Shown: positions 8,637 through 17,565, numbered from the stretch's first letter. The stretch: 64,000 nt of DNA from Streptomyces sporangiiformans (GCF_005768555.2 NZ_VCHX02000182.1:1-64000), one strand, 5' to 3'. Notes: generated by a model not told the origin, from the sequence alone. Translations and numbers: made by a program.

Positions 8637-8703
8637 TCCGCGGGATGTGAGGGAAAGACCGCCCGGCGCCGGGGAACCCTGCACAGGTGCGCGGCCGGAC
8701 GGA

Positions 8704-8736
8704 AGGGGCCTTCGGTACCACACGCCGAGGGCCCCT
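8704..8736. terminator. Bidirectional hairpin between convergent genes
   Basis: AGGGGCCTTCGG (8704-8715) faces CCGAGGGCCCCT (8725-8736), giving a near-perfect stem between the small membrane protein gene and the potassium channel gene, which converge here. Confidence 0.7.
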
Positions 8737-8753
8737 CCTCGTTGTTCCACGCG

Positions 8754-9560
8754 CTACGGCTCCTCCGCCGCCACCCCCGGACGGGGCACCTTGCCGCCCG
8801 ACACGCCTGACACGCCTGACACGCCTGACACGCCTGGCACGCCCGACAGGGCGGCCACCTCCGCGCGCAGGGCCCGTACCTCCTCCGCGAGGGACTCGAT
8901 CGCGGCCGTCTGCCGACGCTCCTCCACGTCGTCCGACTCGAAGCGGGCGATGAACCAGGCCGCGATGTTCGCGGTGACCACACCGAGCAGGGCGATCCCG
9001 GAGAGCATCAGCCCGACCGCGATCACGCGGCCGAGCCCGGTCGTCGGCGCGTGGTCGCCGTACCCGACGGTCGTCATCGTGGTGAAGGACCACCACAGCG
9101 CGTCCCCCATCGTCTTGATGTTGCCGTCCGGCGACTGCCGCTCGACGGACAGCACGGCGAGTGAGCCGAACATCAGCAGGGCCACCACGGCGCCCACGAC
9201 ATACGTGGTCAGCCGTATCTGTGTGGCCAGCCGGGCCCGTTGCCCGACGAGCAGCAGGGTGGAGACGAGCCGCAGCAGCCGCATCGGCTGGAGCAGTGGC
9301 AGCAGTACCGCGGCCAGGTCGAGCCAGCGCGTGCGGACGAACTCCCAGCGCCGCTCGGCAAGAGCGAGCCGTACGAGGTAGTCCAGGGCGAACGCGCCCC
9401 ACACCCCCCACTCGGCCGCCGTGCACAGGGCCCTCACGTCCCGGCCGGCGGCGGGCCACACGATCGGTACCGCGTAGGCGACGGCGAACACCACCGCGAG
9501 CCCCAGCAGCGGCTGCTGTGTGCGCTGCTCCCAACGGACGCGTGCCGATCGTTCGTTCAT
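8754..9560 (-). CDS. Voltage-gated-like potassium channel subunit
   Basis: About 268 residues. Four hydrophobic segments are followed by a pore loop with the selectivity filter TVGYGD at residues 164-169 (WWSFTTMTTVGYGDH) and a last helix (GLMLSGIALLGVVTANIAAWF). An S4-like segment (LQPMRLLRLVSTLLLVGQRARLA) has spaced Arg, as in bacterial Kv-like channels. A C-terminal coiled coil (ESLAEEVRALRAEVAAL) should hold a tetramer. The tail is a GVS tripeptide repeat coded by a 9-bp tandem array. The start at 9560 agrees with the domain; the frame stays open upstream through the intergenic repeat. Confidence 0.92.
   Translation of the reverse strand: MNERSARVRWEQRTQQPLLGLAVVFAVAYAVPIVWPAAGRDVRALCTAAEWGVWGAFALDYLVRLALAERRWEFVRTRWLDLAAVLLPLLQPMRLLRLVSTLLLVGQRARLATQIRLTTYVVGAVVALLMFGSLAVLSVERQSPDGNIKTMGDALWWSFTTMTTVGYGDHAPTTGLGRVIAVGLMLSGIALLGVVTANIAAWFIARFESDDVEERRQTAAIESLAEEVRALRAEVAALSGVPGVSGVSGVSGVSGGKVPRPGVAAEEP
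8800..8844. repeat. 9-bp tandem array in the channel gene
   Basis: Four perfect GACACGCCT units (8800-8835) and one altered unit (8836-8844) code for GVS repeats near the channel C-terminus. Copy number is likely to vary between strains. Confidence 0.9.
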
Positions 9561-9637
9561 GCCCGCATCGTAGAAAACGCGAGGGGGCGACGGGCCCGTG
9601 GCCCGCCGCCCCCACCCGGTATTTGCTTGTGATCCGG

Positions 9638-9661
9638 CCTCGCGGGGCGCGCCCCGCGAGG
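9638..9661. terminator. Perfect 24-bp palindrome after aceE
   Basis: CCTCGCGGGGCG-CGCCCCGCGAGG forms an uninterrupted stem downstream of aceE and upstream of the channel gene. It overlaps a copy of the interspersed AGGGGCGCGGGGAACTG element (9659-9675) that also occurs twice at 37.3-37.5 kb. Confidence 0.75.
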
Positions 9662-9727
9662 GGCGCGGGGAACTGTGTGCCCAGCCCCCACGCACCCGCA
9701 CGTCGTCGCCCGGCCCTGGCAGAGCGT

Positions 9728-12475
9728 TTACGCGTCGCCGCCGGCCGCGCCCGGATCGGCCGCCGCCACGTCCAGGAGCTGGTAGCGGTCGATCGCCTGC
9801 TTCAGGGCCGAACGGTCGACCTTGCCCTCGCGGGCCAGCTCGGTGAGGACCGCGACCACGATCGACTGCGCGTCGATGTGGAAGTGGCGCCGCGCCGCAC
9901 CGCGTGTGTCCGCGAAGCCGAAGCCGTCCGCGCCCAGCGACTGGTACGTACCGGGCACCCAGCGCGCGATCTGGTCAGGAACGGACCGCATCCAGTCGGA
10001 AACGGCCACGAACGGGCCCTCGGCATCGGTCAGTTTCCGCGTCACGTACGGGACGCGCTGCTCCTCCTCGGGGTGCAGGAGGTTGTGCTCCTCCACCTCG
10101 ACGGCCTCGCGCCGCAGCTCGTTCCAGGAGGTCGCCGACCAGACGTCCGCCTTGACGTTCCACTCCTCGGCGAGGATCCGCTGCGCCTCGACGGCCCACG
10201 GCACCGCGACGCCGGACGCCATGATCTGCGCCGGGATGGAACCCGAAGTGCCCTGGCTGAAGCGGTAGATGCCCTTGAGGATGCCGTCCACGTCGACGCC
10301 CTCGGGCTCGGCCGGGTGCTGGATCGGCTCGTTGTAGACGGTGAGGTAGTAGAAGACGTCCTCGCCGTGCGGGTGTTCGTCGTCCGAGCCGTACATCCGG
10401 CGCAGACCGTCCTGCACGATGTGCGCGATCTCGAACCCGAAGGCCGGGTCGTACGCGACACAGCCCGGGTTCGTCGAGGCGAGCAGCTGCGAGTGGCCGT
10501 CCGCGTGCTGGAGGCCCTCACCGGTCAGCGTCGTACGGCCGGCCGTCGCACCCAGTACGAAACCGCGCGCCAGCTGGTCGGACATCTGCCAGAACTGGTC
10601 ACCGGTGCGCTGGAAACCGAACATCGAATAGAAGACGTACACCGGGATCAGCGGTTCGCCGTGCGTCGCGTACGCCGAACCCGCCGCGATCAGCGATGCC
10701 GTGCAGCCCGCCTCGGAGATGCCGTCGTGCAGCATCTGACCGGTCGGCGACTCCTTGTACGCGAGGAGCAGATCGCGGTCCACCGCCTCGTACTGCTGGC
10801 CCAGCGGGTTGTAGATCTTCGCACTCGGGAAGAACGAGTCCATGCCGAACGTGCGGTACTCGTCGGGCGCGATCAGCACGAACCGCTTGCCAATCTCCTT
10901 GTCCCGCATGAGGTCCTTGAGCAGCCGTACGAACGCCATGGTCGTGGCGATCGACTGCTGACCGGAGCCCTTCTTCACGCTCGCGTACGTCTTGTCCTCG
11001 GGCAGGTCCAGCGGCTTCGAGCGCACCACACGGGTCGGGACGTAACCGCCCAGGCCCTTGCGGCGGTCGTGCATGTACTGGATCTCCTCCGAGTCGCGGC
11101 CCGGGTGGTAGTAGGGCGGCGGGCCGTCCTCCAACTCCTTGTCGGAGATCGGCAGGTGCAGCCGGTCGCGGAAGCCCTTGAGGTCGGCGACCGTCAGCTT
11201 CTTCATCTGGTGCGTGGCGTTGCGGCCCTCGAAGTTCGGGCCGAGCGTCCACCCCTTGACGGTCTGCGCGAGGATCACGGTCGGCTGGCCGCTGTGCGCC
11301 TTGGCCGCCGCGTACGCCGCGTAGACCTTCTTGTGGTCGTGACCGCCGCGACCGAGGTGCAGGATCTGGTCGTCGGTCATGTTCTCGACCATCGCGCGCA
11401 GCCGGTGGTCGTCGCCGAAGAAGTGCTCGCGGATGTACGCGCCGGTCTCGGTGGCGTACGTCTGGAACTGGCCGTCGGGCGTGGTGTTCAGCCTGTTGAC
11501 GAGCACGCCGTCGCGGTCCTGGGCGAGCAGCGGGTCCCAGGTGCGGTCCCAGACCAGCTTGATCACGTTCCAGCCGGCGCCCCGGAACTGCGACTCCAGC
11601 TCCTGGATGATCTTGCCGTTGCCGCGTACCGGCCCGTCGAGCCGCTGCAGGTTGCAGTTGACGACGAAGGTCAGATTGTCGAGGCCCTCGCGCGCGGCGA
11701 TCGACAGCTGCCCGAGCGACTCCGGCTCGTCCATCTCCCCGTCGCCGAGGAACGCCCAGACGTGGGACTTGGAGGTGTCCGCGATGCCGCGCGCCTCCAT
11801 GTAGCGGTTCATCCGCGCCTGGAAGATCGCGCTCAGCGGGCCGAGGCCCATGGAGACCGTCGGGAACTCCCAGAAGTCCGGCATCAGCCGCGGGTGGGGA
11901 TACGACGAAAGTCCGTGCGGGGCCTTGGACTTCTCCTGGCGGAACGCGTCGAGCCGCTGCTCGGAGAGGCGGTCCAGGAGGAACGCGCGGGCGTAGATGC
12001 CCGGCGAGGCGTGCCCCTGGAAGAAGACCTGGTCGCCTCCGTCGCCCTCGTCCTTGCCGCGGAAGAAGTGGTTGAAGCCCACGTCGTAGAGCGAGGCGGA
12101 GGAGGCGAAGGTGGCGATGTGGCCGCCGACCCCGATGCCGGGCCGCTGGGCGCGCGAGACCATGACGGCGGCGTTCCAGCGGGTCGCGTTGAGGATCTTG
12201 CGCTCGATCTCCTCGTTGCCGGGGAAATACGGCTCGTCCTTGGTCGCGATGGTGTTGACGTAGTCCGTGCTGCGCATCTCGGGCACGGCCACGCGCTTCT
12301 CGCGGGCCCGTTCGATGAGGCGCAACATCAGATAGCGGGCACGCTCGCGGCCGCGCTCGTCGACGGCGGCATCGAGCGAGTCGAGCCACTCCTGGGTCTC
12401 TTCGGGATCGAAGTCAGGTACCTGACTCGGAAGGCCGCCAATGATGATCGGGTTGCGATCGGGTCCGGAAGCCAC
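9728..12475 (-). CDS. aceE: Pyruvate dehydrogenase E1 component, homodimeric type
   Basis: 915 residues, the size of single-chain AceE rather than the alpha/beta form. It decarboxylates pyruvate with thiamine diphosphate and hands the acetyl group to the lipoyl domain of E2. The thiamine-diphosphate motif is visible as GDGEMDEPESLGQLSIAA followed by LDNLTFVVNCN (GDG...NxN), near residues 240-270. Family blocks such as GLSSYPHPRLMPDFWEFPTVSMGLGP and HADGHSQLLASTNPGC are intact. The start is GTG with AAGGA five bases upstream. It stands alone: no E2 or E3 gene adjoins it, as is usual in actinomycetes. Confidence 0.97.
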   Translation of the reverse strand: MASGPDRNPIIIGGLPSQVPDFDPEETQEWLDSLDAAVDERGRERARYLMLRLIERAREKRVAVPEMRSTDYVNTIATKDEPYFPGNEEIERKILNATRWNAAVMVSRAQRPGIGVGGHIATFASSASLYDVGFNHFFRGKDEGDGGDQVFFQGHASPGIYARAFLLDRLSEQRLDAFRQEKSKAPHGLSSYPHPRLMPDFWEFPTVSMGLGPLSAIFQARMNRYMEARGIADTSKSHVWAFLGDGEMDEPESLGQLSIAAREGLDNLTFVVNCNLQRLDGPVRGNGKIIQELESQFRGAGWNVIKLVWDRTWDPLLAQDRDGVLVNRLNTTPDGQFQTYATETGAYIREHFFGDDHRLRAMVENMTDDQILHLGRGGHDHKKVYAAYAAAKAHSGQPTVILAQTVKGWTLGPNFEGRNATHQMKKLTVADLKGFRDRLHLPISDKELEDGPPPYYHPGRDSEEIQYMHDRRKGLGGYVPTRVVRSKPLDLPEDKTYASVKKGSGQQSIATTMAFVRLLKDLMRDKEIGKRFVLIAPDEYRTFGMDSFFPSAKIYNPLGQQYEAVDRDLLLAYKESPTGQMLHDGISEAGCTASLIAAGSAYATHGEPLIPVYVFYSMFGFQRTGDQFWQMSDQLARGFVLGATAGRTTLTGEGLQHADGHSQLLASTNPGCVAYDPAFGFEIAHIVQDGLRRMYGSDDEHPHGEDVFYYLTVYNEPIQHPAEPEGVDVDGILKGIYRFSQGTSGSIPAQIMASGVAVPWAVEAQRILAEEWNVKADVWSATSWNELRREAVEVEEHNLLHPEEEQRVPYVTRKLTDAEGPFVAVSDWMRSVPDQIARWVPGTYQSLGADGFGFADTRGAARRHFHIDAQSIVVAVLTELAREGKVDRSALKQAIDRYQLLDVAAADPGAAGGDA

Positions 12476-12919
12476 GCTGTTCCTTCGCTTTCAGGGGGCC
12501 GTTCTTCTCGGTTTTCTTCTCTGTTTCCTAGGTGTCTGCACCGCTCCCCATCGTGTACCTCGGGAACGAAAACGTCATCTCTACCGAGGGGTAACTGAGG
12601 CGTTCGCCCTGTTCCCCCGGAGCGGGCCGGGTAAATCGCAACGATATGCCCGACCTGCGACGCGTTCCGCAAACCCATTCGGTTCTCGTACCCTCGTAGC
12701 GTTCCGAAATCCACAAACCGGGCGGATCGCTGTGGTGTGCGTCACCAGGTGCTGTGATTCGCTGTCTGGAGTTGCGGCGACACGGCCAGGATCGTCACCG
12801 TTTCGGCGGTCTCGACGGCCGGGTACTTGCGCGATCCGTCCCGCCCGTGTGGACTACGGCCAATGCTTCGCGCACGCGCGTGGCTGAACATCTACCCATT
12901 CATGATCAGGAGGCAACCC
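12476..12919. other. 444-bp divergent promoter region of aceE and the DUF3052 gene
   Basis: Noticeably less GC-rich than its surroundings close to aceE (12490-12600). It must hold both promoters, but I find no pair of hexamers good enough to name and no clear palindrome. AGGAGG (12909-12914) is the ribosome binding site of the DUF3052 gene. Confidence 0.5.
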
Positions 12920-13357
12920 GTGAGCGCGACCGCGGACCACGCGGAGGAGCGGACGAGCCTGGCCGCCAGGCTGGGATTCCAGCCCGAGCAGGTGGTCCAG
13001 GAGATCGGCTTCGACGACGACGTCGACCAGGAGCTCCGCGAGGCCATTGAGGCAGTCATCGGCAGCGAGCTCGTGGACGAGGAGTACGACGACGTCGCCG
13101 ACGCCGTGGTGCTCTGGTTCCGTGACGACGACGGCGATCTGACAGATGCGCTGGTGGATGCCACCACGTACGTCGAAGAGGGCGGAGCCATCCTGCTGCT
13201 GACGCCGAAGACCGGCCGAGACGGCTACGTGGAGGCGAGCGACATCGCCGAAGCCGCTACGACCGCGGGTCTCTCCCAGACCAAGAGCATCAGCGTGGGC
13301 AAGGACTGGAGCGGCAGTCGGCTGGCCACGCCCAAGGCAGCCAAGTCCAAGCGGTAG
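12920..13357 (+). CDS. DUF3052 family protein
   Basis: About 145 residues from a GTG start six bases after AGGAGG; an in-frame ATG upstream would add a poor leader. The sequence is acidic and compact (EEYDDVADAVVLWFRDDDGDLTDALVDATTYVEEGGAILLLTPKTGRDGYVEASDIAEAA), the DUF3052 pattern. A small basic tail (TPKAAKSKR) ends it. Function unknown. It sits between aceE and the peroxiredoxin, an association I remember from other streptomycetes. Confidence 0.85.
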   Translation: MSATADHAEERTSLAARLGFQPEQVVQEIGFDDDVDQELREAIEAVIGSELVDEEYDDVADAVVLWFRDDDGDLTDALVDATTYVEEGGAILLLTPKTGRDGYVEASDIAEAATTAGLSQTKSISVGKDWSGSRLATPKAAKSKR

Positions 13358-13442
13358 CGATCCGCTGGGGCCGGCCGTATGTCCGGGGGCTTCGCCGCCC
13401 CCAGACCTCGTTTTCGGCCGGGACGGCCTTGTCCTCGTCAGA

Positions 13443-13477
13443 CCGGAAGGGGCTCGCAACGTGCGGGCCCCTTCCGG
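13443..13477 (+). terminator. Hairpin terminator after the DUF3052 gene
   Basis: CCGGAAGGGGC (13443-13453) and GCCCCTTCCGG (13467-13477) pair perfectly over 11 bp with a 13-base loop; no T-tract. Confidence 0.75.
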
Positions 13478-13484
13478 CGTCCGT

Positions 13485-13514
13485 GCTTGTGGGGCCGGAG
13501 CTTGTGGGGCCGGA
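13485..13514. repeat. Tandem 15-bp repeat, two perfect units
   Basis: GCTTGTGGGGCCGGA occurs at 13485-13499 and 13500-13514. Confidence 0.9.
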
Positions 13515-13597
13515 CTCGGGCCGTGGGCTGATCACTGCGTAGGCTGGGGCTCGTCAGAACAGCCCAGGAGAACAGCCCCAGGGAAGGACGCAGGACT

Positions 13598-14056
13598 ATG
13601 GCGATCGAGGTCGGCACCAAGGCCCCGGACTTCGAGCTCAAGGACAATCACGGCGCCACCGTGAAGCTCTCCGACTTCCGTGGCGAGAAGAACGTGGTGC
13701 TGCTCTTCTACCCGTTCGCTTTCACGGGCGTGTGCACCGGCGAACTCTGCGCCCTGCGCGACAACCTGCCCCAGTTCTCCGACCGCGAGACCCAGCTGCT
13801 CGCCGTCTCCAACGACTCCATCCACACCCTGCGCGTCTTCGCCGAGCAGGAGGGCCTGGAGTACCCGCTGCTGTCCGACTTCTGGCCGCACGGCGAGACC
13901 TCGCGCGCGTACGGCGTCTTCGACGAGGACAAGGGATGCGCGGTGCGCGGAACCTTCGTCATCGACAAGGAGGGCGTCGTCCGCTGGACCGTCGTCAACG
14001 GCCTGCCGGACGCGCGTGACCTGAACGAGTACGTGAAGGCACTGGACACTCTGTGA
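13598..14056 (+). CDS. Peroxiredoxin, AhpE-like
   Basis: 152 residues, a complete thioredoxin-fold peroxiredoxin. The active site reads PFAFTGVCTGELC: the peroxidatic Cys is residue 46 in the P-x-x-x-T-x-x-C context, with a second Cys at 51, the spacing seen in actinobacterial AhpE. It reduces hydrogen peroxide, organic peroxides or peroxynitrite using a thiol donor, probably mycothiol/mycoredoxin in this group (inference). Its own terminator-flanked unit suggests separate transcription. Confidence 0.93.
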   Translation: MAIEVGTKAPDFELKDNHGATVKLSDFRGEKNVVLLFYPFAFTGVCTGELCALRDNLPQFSDRETQLLAVSNDSIHTLRVFAEQEGLEYPLLSDFWPHGETSRAYGVFDEDKGCAVRGTFVIDKEGVVRWTVVNGLPDARDLNEYVKALDTL

Positions 14057-14169
14057 TTCTTCGGGCGCAGGGCCTGCGTGGACGGGGAACCCGTCACTAG
14101 GATCGACACGTTGATCCGATACCAACGCACTACGGGGCTCCCCGCCCCTGGACACCAATGGGAGGACTC

Positions 14170-14745
14170 GTGGGAGTCAGCCTCAGCAAGGGCGGCAACG
14201 TATCGCTTTCCAAGGAGGCGCCGGGCCTTACCGCGGTCATCGTCGGTCTGGGGTGGGACATCCGCACCACCACCGGCACCGACTTCGACCTCGACGCCAG
14301 CGCCATCCTGACGAACACGGAGGGCAAGGTCAGCAGTGACGCCAACTTCGTGTTCTTCAACAACCTGAAGAGCCCGGACGGCTCGGTCGAACACACCGGT
14401 GACAACCTCACCGGTGAGGGCGAGGGCGACGACGAGCAGATCAAGGTCAATCTCGCCGCGGTTCCGGCCGATGTCGAGAAGATCGTGTTCCCGGTCTCGA
14501 TCTACGACGCCGAGACCCGCCAGCAGTCGTTCGGCCAGGTCCGCAACGCGTTCATCCGCGTGGCGAACCAGGCCGGCGGCGCGGAGATCGCGCGGTACGA
14601 CCTCTCCGAGGACGCCTCGACGGAGACCGCGATGGTCTTCGGCGAGCTGTACCGCCACGGCGCGGAGTGGAAGTTCCGCGCCATCGGCCAGGGATACGCC
14701 TCGGGCCTGCGCGGCATCGCGCAGGACTTCGGCGTCAACGTCTGA
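14170..14745 (+). CDS. terD: TerD family stress protein (first of a pair)
   Basis: 191 residues, a complete TerD beta-sandwich. The Ca2+-binding acidic loops are present (GWDIRTTTGTDFDLDASAILTN and EHTGDNLTGEGEGDDE). Family end motif YRHGAEWKFRAIGQGY is intact. The GTG start follows GGGAGG; an ATG 12 bases upstream overlaps that site and is rejected. It is paralogous to the next gene. Two hairpins separate the two, so they are likely expressed at different levels. Known role of the family: binding metal at the membrane surface in tellurite and general stress responses. Confidence 0.95.
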   Translation: MGVSLSKGGNVSLSKEAPGLTAVIVGLGWDIRTTTGTDFDLDASAILTNTEGKVSSDANFVFFNNLKSPDGSVEHTGDNLTGEGEGDDEQIKVNLAAVPADVEKIVFPVSIYDAETRQQSFGQVRNAFIRVANQAGGAEIARYDLSEDASTETAMVFGELYRHGAEWKFRAIGQGYASGLRGIAQDFGVNV

Positions 14746-14754
14746 ATCCTGGGC

Positions 14755-14799
14755 CCCGTCGTCACCTTCCCGTCGAGAGACCCGGAGGGTGACGACGGG
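14755..14799 (+). terminator. First of two hairpins between the terD paralogues
   Basis: CCCGTCGTCACC (14755-14766) pairs with GGTGACGACGGG (14788-14799), a perfect 12-bp stem. Confidence 0.8.
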
Positions 14800-14822
14800 A
14801 ACCGGCCGCATCATCTCTTCCC

Positions 14823-14857
14823 GTCCGGCGCCGCACACATCGAGTGCGGCGCCGGAC
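14823..14857 (+). terminator. Second of two hairpins between the terD paralogues
   Basis: GTCCGGCGCCGCAC (14823-14836) pairs with GTGCGGCGCCGGAC (14844-14857), a perfect 14-bp stem with a 7-base loop, only 23 bp after the first hairpin. Confidence 0.8.
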
Positions 14858-14898
14858 GCGCTCGACAACCGAAGGCTTGACCGGGGAGGACCAGGATC

Positions 14899-15474
14899 AT
14901 GGGCGTAACGCTCGCCAAGGGGGGCAATGTCTCCCTCTCCAAGGCCGCACCGAACCTCACACAGGTGATGATCGGGCTCGGCTGGGATGCCCGCTCCACC
15001 ACCGGAGCGCCGTTCGACCTCGATGCCAGCGCCCTGCTGTGCAACTCGGGACGGGTGCTCGGTGACGAGTGGTTCATCTTCTACAACCAGCTCAAGAGCC
15101 CGGACGGCTCGGTCGAACACACGGGGGACAATCTCACCGGTGAGGGCGACGGGGACGACGAGTCGATCCTGATCGACCTCTCCAAGGTGCCCGCCAACGT
15201 CGACAAGATCATCTTCCCCGTCTCCATCCATGACGCCGACAACCGCGGACAGACCTTCGGCCAGGTCAGCAATGCCTTCATCCGTGTCGTCAACCAGGCC
15301 GACGGCCAGGAACTCGCCCGCTACGACCTCTCCGAGGACGCCTCCACCGAAACGGCGATGATCTTCGGCGAGGTCTACCGATACGGCGCCGAATGGAAGT
15401 TCCGGGCCGTGGGGCAGGGGTACGCGTCAGGCCTCCGAGGCATCGCTCTAGACTTCGGAGTCAATGTTTCGTAA
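14899..15474 (+). CDS. terD: TerD family stress protein (second of a pair)
   Basis: 191 residues, closely similar to the preceding gene along its whole length, with matching acidic loops (GWDARSTTGAPFDLDASALLCN; EHTGDNLTGEGDGDDE) and the same YRYGAEWKFRAVGQGY end. Good ribosome binding site GGGGAGGA. Probably a tandem duplication that is old enough to have diverged in the middle. Likely co-expressed with the TerC-like gene downstream. Confidence 0.95.
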   Translation: MGVTLAKGGNVSLSKAAPNLTQVMIGLGWDARSTTGAPFDLDASALLCNSGRVLGDEWFIFYNQLKSPDGSVEHTGDNLTGEGDGDDESILIDLSKVPANVDKIIFPVSIHDADNRGQTFGQVSNAFIRVVNQADGQELARYDLSEDASTETAMIFGEVYRYGAEWKFRAVGQGYASGLRGIALDFGVNVS

Positions 15475-15502
15475 AGCCGGGTACGGCGGGGGGTGACCCT
15501 CA

Positions 15503-15517
15503 CCGGACTTCGTCCGG
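15503..15517 (+). terminator. Small hairpin between terD and the TerC-like gene
   Basis: CCGGAC-TTC-GTCCGG, six base pairs with a 3-base loop. It is weak and may only attenuate read-through. Confidence 0.4.
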
Positions 15518-15549
15518 GGGTAGCCCCCCAACACACGATGGGGTAGCCA

Positions 15550-16698
15550 GTGGTTCTGAAAACCTTCGGCTGGTCGTTCGCGGTCACCGCGCTCGGCTTG
15601 GTCGCGGCGGTGCTCTACGGGGGGTGGACGGGCTTCGGTGTAGTGGCGATCCTGTCCATCCTCGAGATCTCGCTGTCCTTCGACAACGCGGTGGTCAACG
15701 CCGGGATCCTGAAGAAGATGAATGCCTTCTGGCAGAAGATCTTCCTCACGATCGGTGTCCTGATCGCCGTCTTCGGTATGCGACTGGTCTTCCCCGTCGT
15801 GATCGTCGCGATCAGCGCCAAGATCGGCCCGATCGAGGCCGTCGACCTGGCCCTGTCCGACAAGAACCAGTACAAGGCGCTGGTCACCGACGCTCACCCG
15901 GCGATCGCCGCCTTCGGTGGCATGTTCCTGCTGATGATCTTCCTCGACTTCATCTTCGAGGACCGCGACATCAAGTGGCTGGGCTGGCTGGAGCGCCCGC
16001 TGGCCAAGCTCGGCAAGATCGACATGCTGTCGGCCTGCATCGCGCTGATCATCCTGCTGATCACCTCGATGACCCTGGCGACCGAGGCTCACCTGTCCAC
16101 CGGGCACGCGGACAAGGCGGAGACGGTCCTGCTCTCCGGTATCGCGGGTCTGATCACGTACATGGTGGTGGGCGGCCTCTCCGGCTTCTTCGAGAACAAG
16201 CTCGAGGAAGAGGAGGAACGCGAGCACGAGGAAGAGGAAAAGGCCAAGGCCAAGGGCAAGCCGGTCTCGGCCGTCAAACTCGGCGGCCAGGCCGCGTTCT
16301 TCATGTTCCTCTACCTCGAGGTCCTGGACGCGTCCTTCTCCTTCGACGGCGTCATCGGCGCCTTCGCCATCACCAACGACATCGTCCTGATGGCCCTCGG
16401 CCTCGGCATCGGCGCCATGTACGTCCGGTCGCTCACCGTCTACCTGGTCCGCCAGGGCACTCTCGACGACTACGTCTACCTGGAGCACGGCGCGCACTAC
16501 GCCATCGGCGCCCTCGCCGCGATCCTGCTCATCACGATCAAGTACGAGATCCACGAGGTCATCACCGGTCTCGTCGGTGTCGCCCTGATCGGCTGGTCGT
16601 TCTGGTCATCGGTACGCCGCAACCGGGCACTGGCGGCCGCCGAGGGAAAAGCTGACACCTCGGACGACAACAAGGCTGAAGTCCAGTCCGGGGTGTGA
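15550..16698 (+). CDS. TerC-like integral membrane protein (DUF475)
   Basis: 382 residues with about nine hydrophobic segments. The TerC-superfamily signature of acidic residues inside helices is present twice: ILEISLSFDNAVVN near residue 40 and YLEVLDASFSFDGVIGAF near residue 255. A long charged stretch of Glu and Lys (EEEEEREHEEEEKAKAKGK) forms a cytoplasmic loop between the halves. GTG start. Proteins of this superfamily export metal ions such as manganese; in Ter systems TerC forms a membrane complex with TerD-type proteins, consistent with its place here. Confidence 0.92.
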   Translation: MVLKTFGWSFAVTALGLVAAVLYGGWTGFGVVAILSILEISLSFDNAVVNAGILKKMNAFWQKIFLTIGVLIAVFGMRLVFPVVIVAISAKIGPIEAVDLALSDKNQYKALVTDAHPAIAAFGGMFLLMIFLDFIFEDRDIKWLGWLERPLAKLGKIDMLSACIALIILLITSMTLATEAHLSTGHADKAETVLLSGIAGLITYMVVGGLSGFFENKLEEEEEREHEEEEKAKAKGKPVSAVKLGGQAAFFMFLYLEVLDASFSFDGVIGAFAITNDIVLMALGLGIGAMYVRSLTVYLVRQGTLDDYVYLEHGAHYAIGALAAILLITIKYEIHEVITGLVGVALIGWSFWSSVRRNRALAAAEGKADTSDDNKAEVQSGV

Positions 16699-16727
16699 CA
16701 CCGGTCCGTGCGAGGAACGCTCTGTAG

Positions 16728-16764
16728 CGGGGCGGCCGTCGAGGGGTTCCTCGGGGCCGCCCCG
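16728..16764 (+). terminator. Hairpin terminator after the TerC-like gene
   Basis: CGGGGCGGCC (16728-16737) pairs with GGCCGCCCCG (16755-16764); an inner GAGG/CCTC can extend the structure. Confidence 0.7.
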
Positions 16765-16802
16765 TCGTCTTGTCGAGGAGAACGGGTAAGCGTGGGGGCG
16801 GA

Positions 16803-17540
16803 ATGAGCTTCTGGGACGATCTGTGGCGCGGGCGGTCGACGCAGTTCGATTCGGGCAGCGCGGCGACCAACGCCATAGCGCTGACCAAACGGCACCAGGC
16901 GGTGTCGCTCACCAAACAGAGCGCGGCCACCGGCAACCTGCGCATCAACCTGTCCTGGCGGATGCGGACCTCCGACATAGGCGGCGGGCGGCGCAGCAGC
17001 CTGCTGCGCCACCCCTTCCAGGCCTTCAAGCCCGACGTCGTGCAGGCGCACACCCAGAGCATGGTCAACGTCGACCTCGACCTGGGCTGCCTGTACGAGC
17101 TCTCGGACGGCACCAAGGGCGTCGTCCAGCCGCTGGGCGGCTTCTACGGCGAGCTCAACTCGGCGCCGTACGTCAAACTCAGCGGCGACGACCGCTTCGG
17201 CTCGGGCTCGGGGGAGACGATCTTCGTCAATCTCGACCACCGCGACGACATCAAGCGGCTCCTGGTCTTCGTCTACATCTACGACCAGACACCCGCCTTC
17301 GACCGCACGCACGCCCACGTCACGCTGTACCCGAGCAACGGCCCCCGGATCGAGGTGGGTCTCGACGAGCGCCACCCGCAGGCACGGTCCTGCGCGGTGG
17401 TCATGATCGAGAACATCAAGAACGAACTCATGGTGCGCCGCGAGGTGAAGTTCGTGTACGGCTTCCAGGCCGAACTCGACCGGCTCTACGGCTGGGGGCT
17501 CCAGTGGGGCCGCGGCTACAAGTCGAAGGTCGACCGCTGA
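16803..17540 (+). CDS. TerA-like / TerD-superfamily protein
   Basis: About 245 residues from the ATG at 16803 (MSFWDDLWRGR). After a short N-terminal piece that repeats ALTKRHQAVSLTKQ, a beta-sandwich follows with VDLDLGCLYELSDGTKGVVQPLG and a late DQTPAFDRTHAHVTLYPSNGP. These are the features of TerA-type members, which differ from TerD in lacking the first acidic loop. It probably works with the neighbouring Ter proteins. The gene converges on the next one and their ends share a hairpin. Confidence 0.85.
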   Translation: MSFWDDLWRGRSTQFDSGSAATNAIALTKRHQAVSLTKQSAATGNLRINLSWRMRTSDIGGGRRSSLLRHPFQAFKPDVVQAHTQSMVNVDLDLGCLYELSDGTKGVVQPLGGFYGELNSAPYVKLSGDDRFGSGSGETIFVNLDHRDDIKRLLVFVYIYDQTPAFDRTHAHVTLYPSNGPRIEVGLDERHPQARSCAVVMIENIKNELMVRREVKFVYGFQAELDRLYGWGLQWGRGYKSKVDR

Positions 17541-17565
17541 GCGCCGCCCTTACGGGGCAGCGCTC
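17539..17565. terminator. Bidirectional hairpin overlapping two stop codons
   Basis: GAGCGC-CGCCC-TTAC-GGGGC-A-GCGCTC forms a bulged stem that includes part of the stop codons of both convergent genes. Confidence 0.65.

Noticed and set aside
9161..12598. A plus-strand open frame of 1145 codons opposite aceE
   Set aside because: It is the shadow of aceE: Arg/Val/His-rich, no domain, and the minus strand codes for an intact enzyme.
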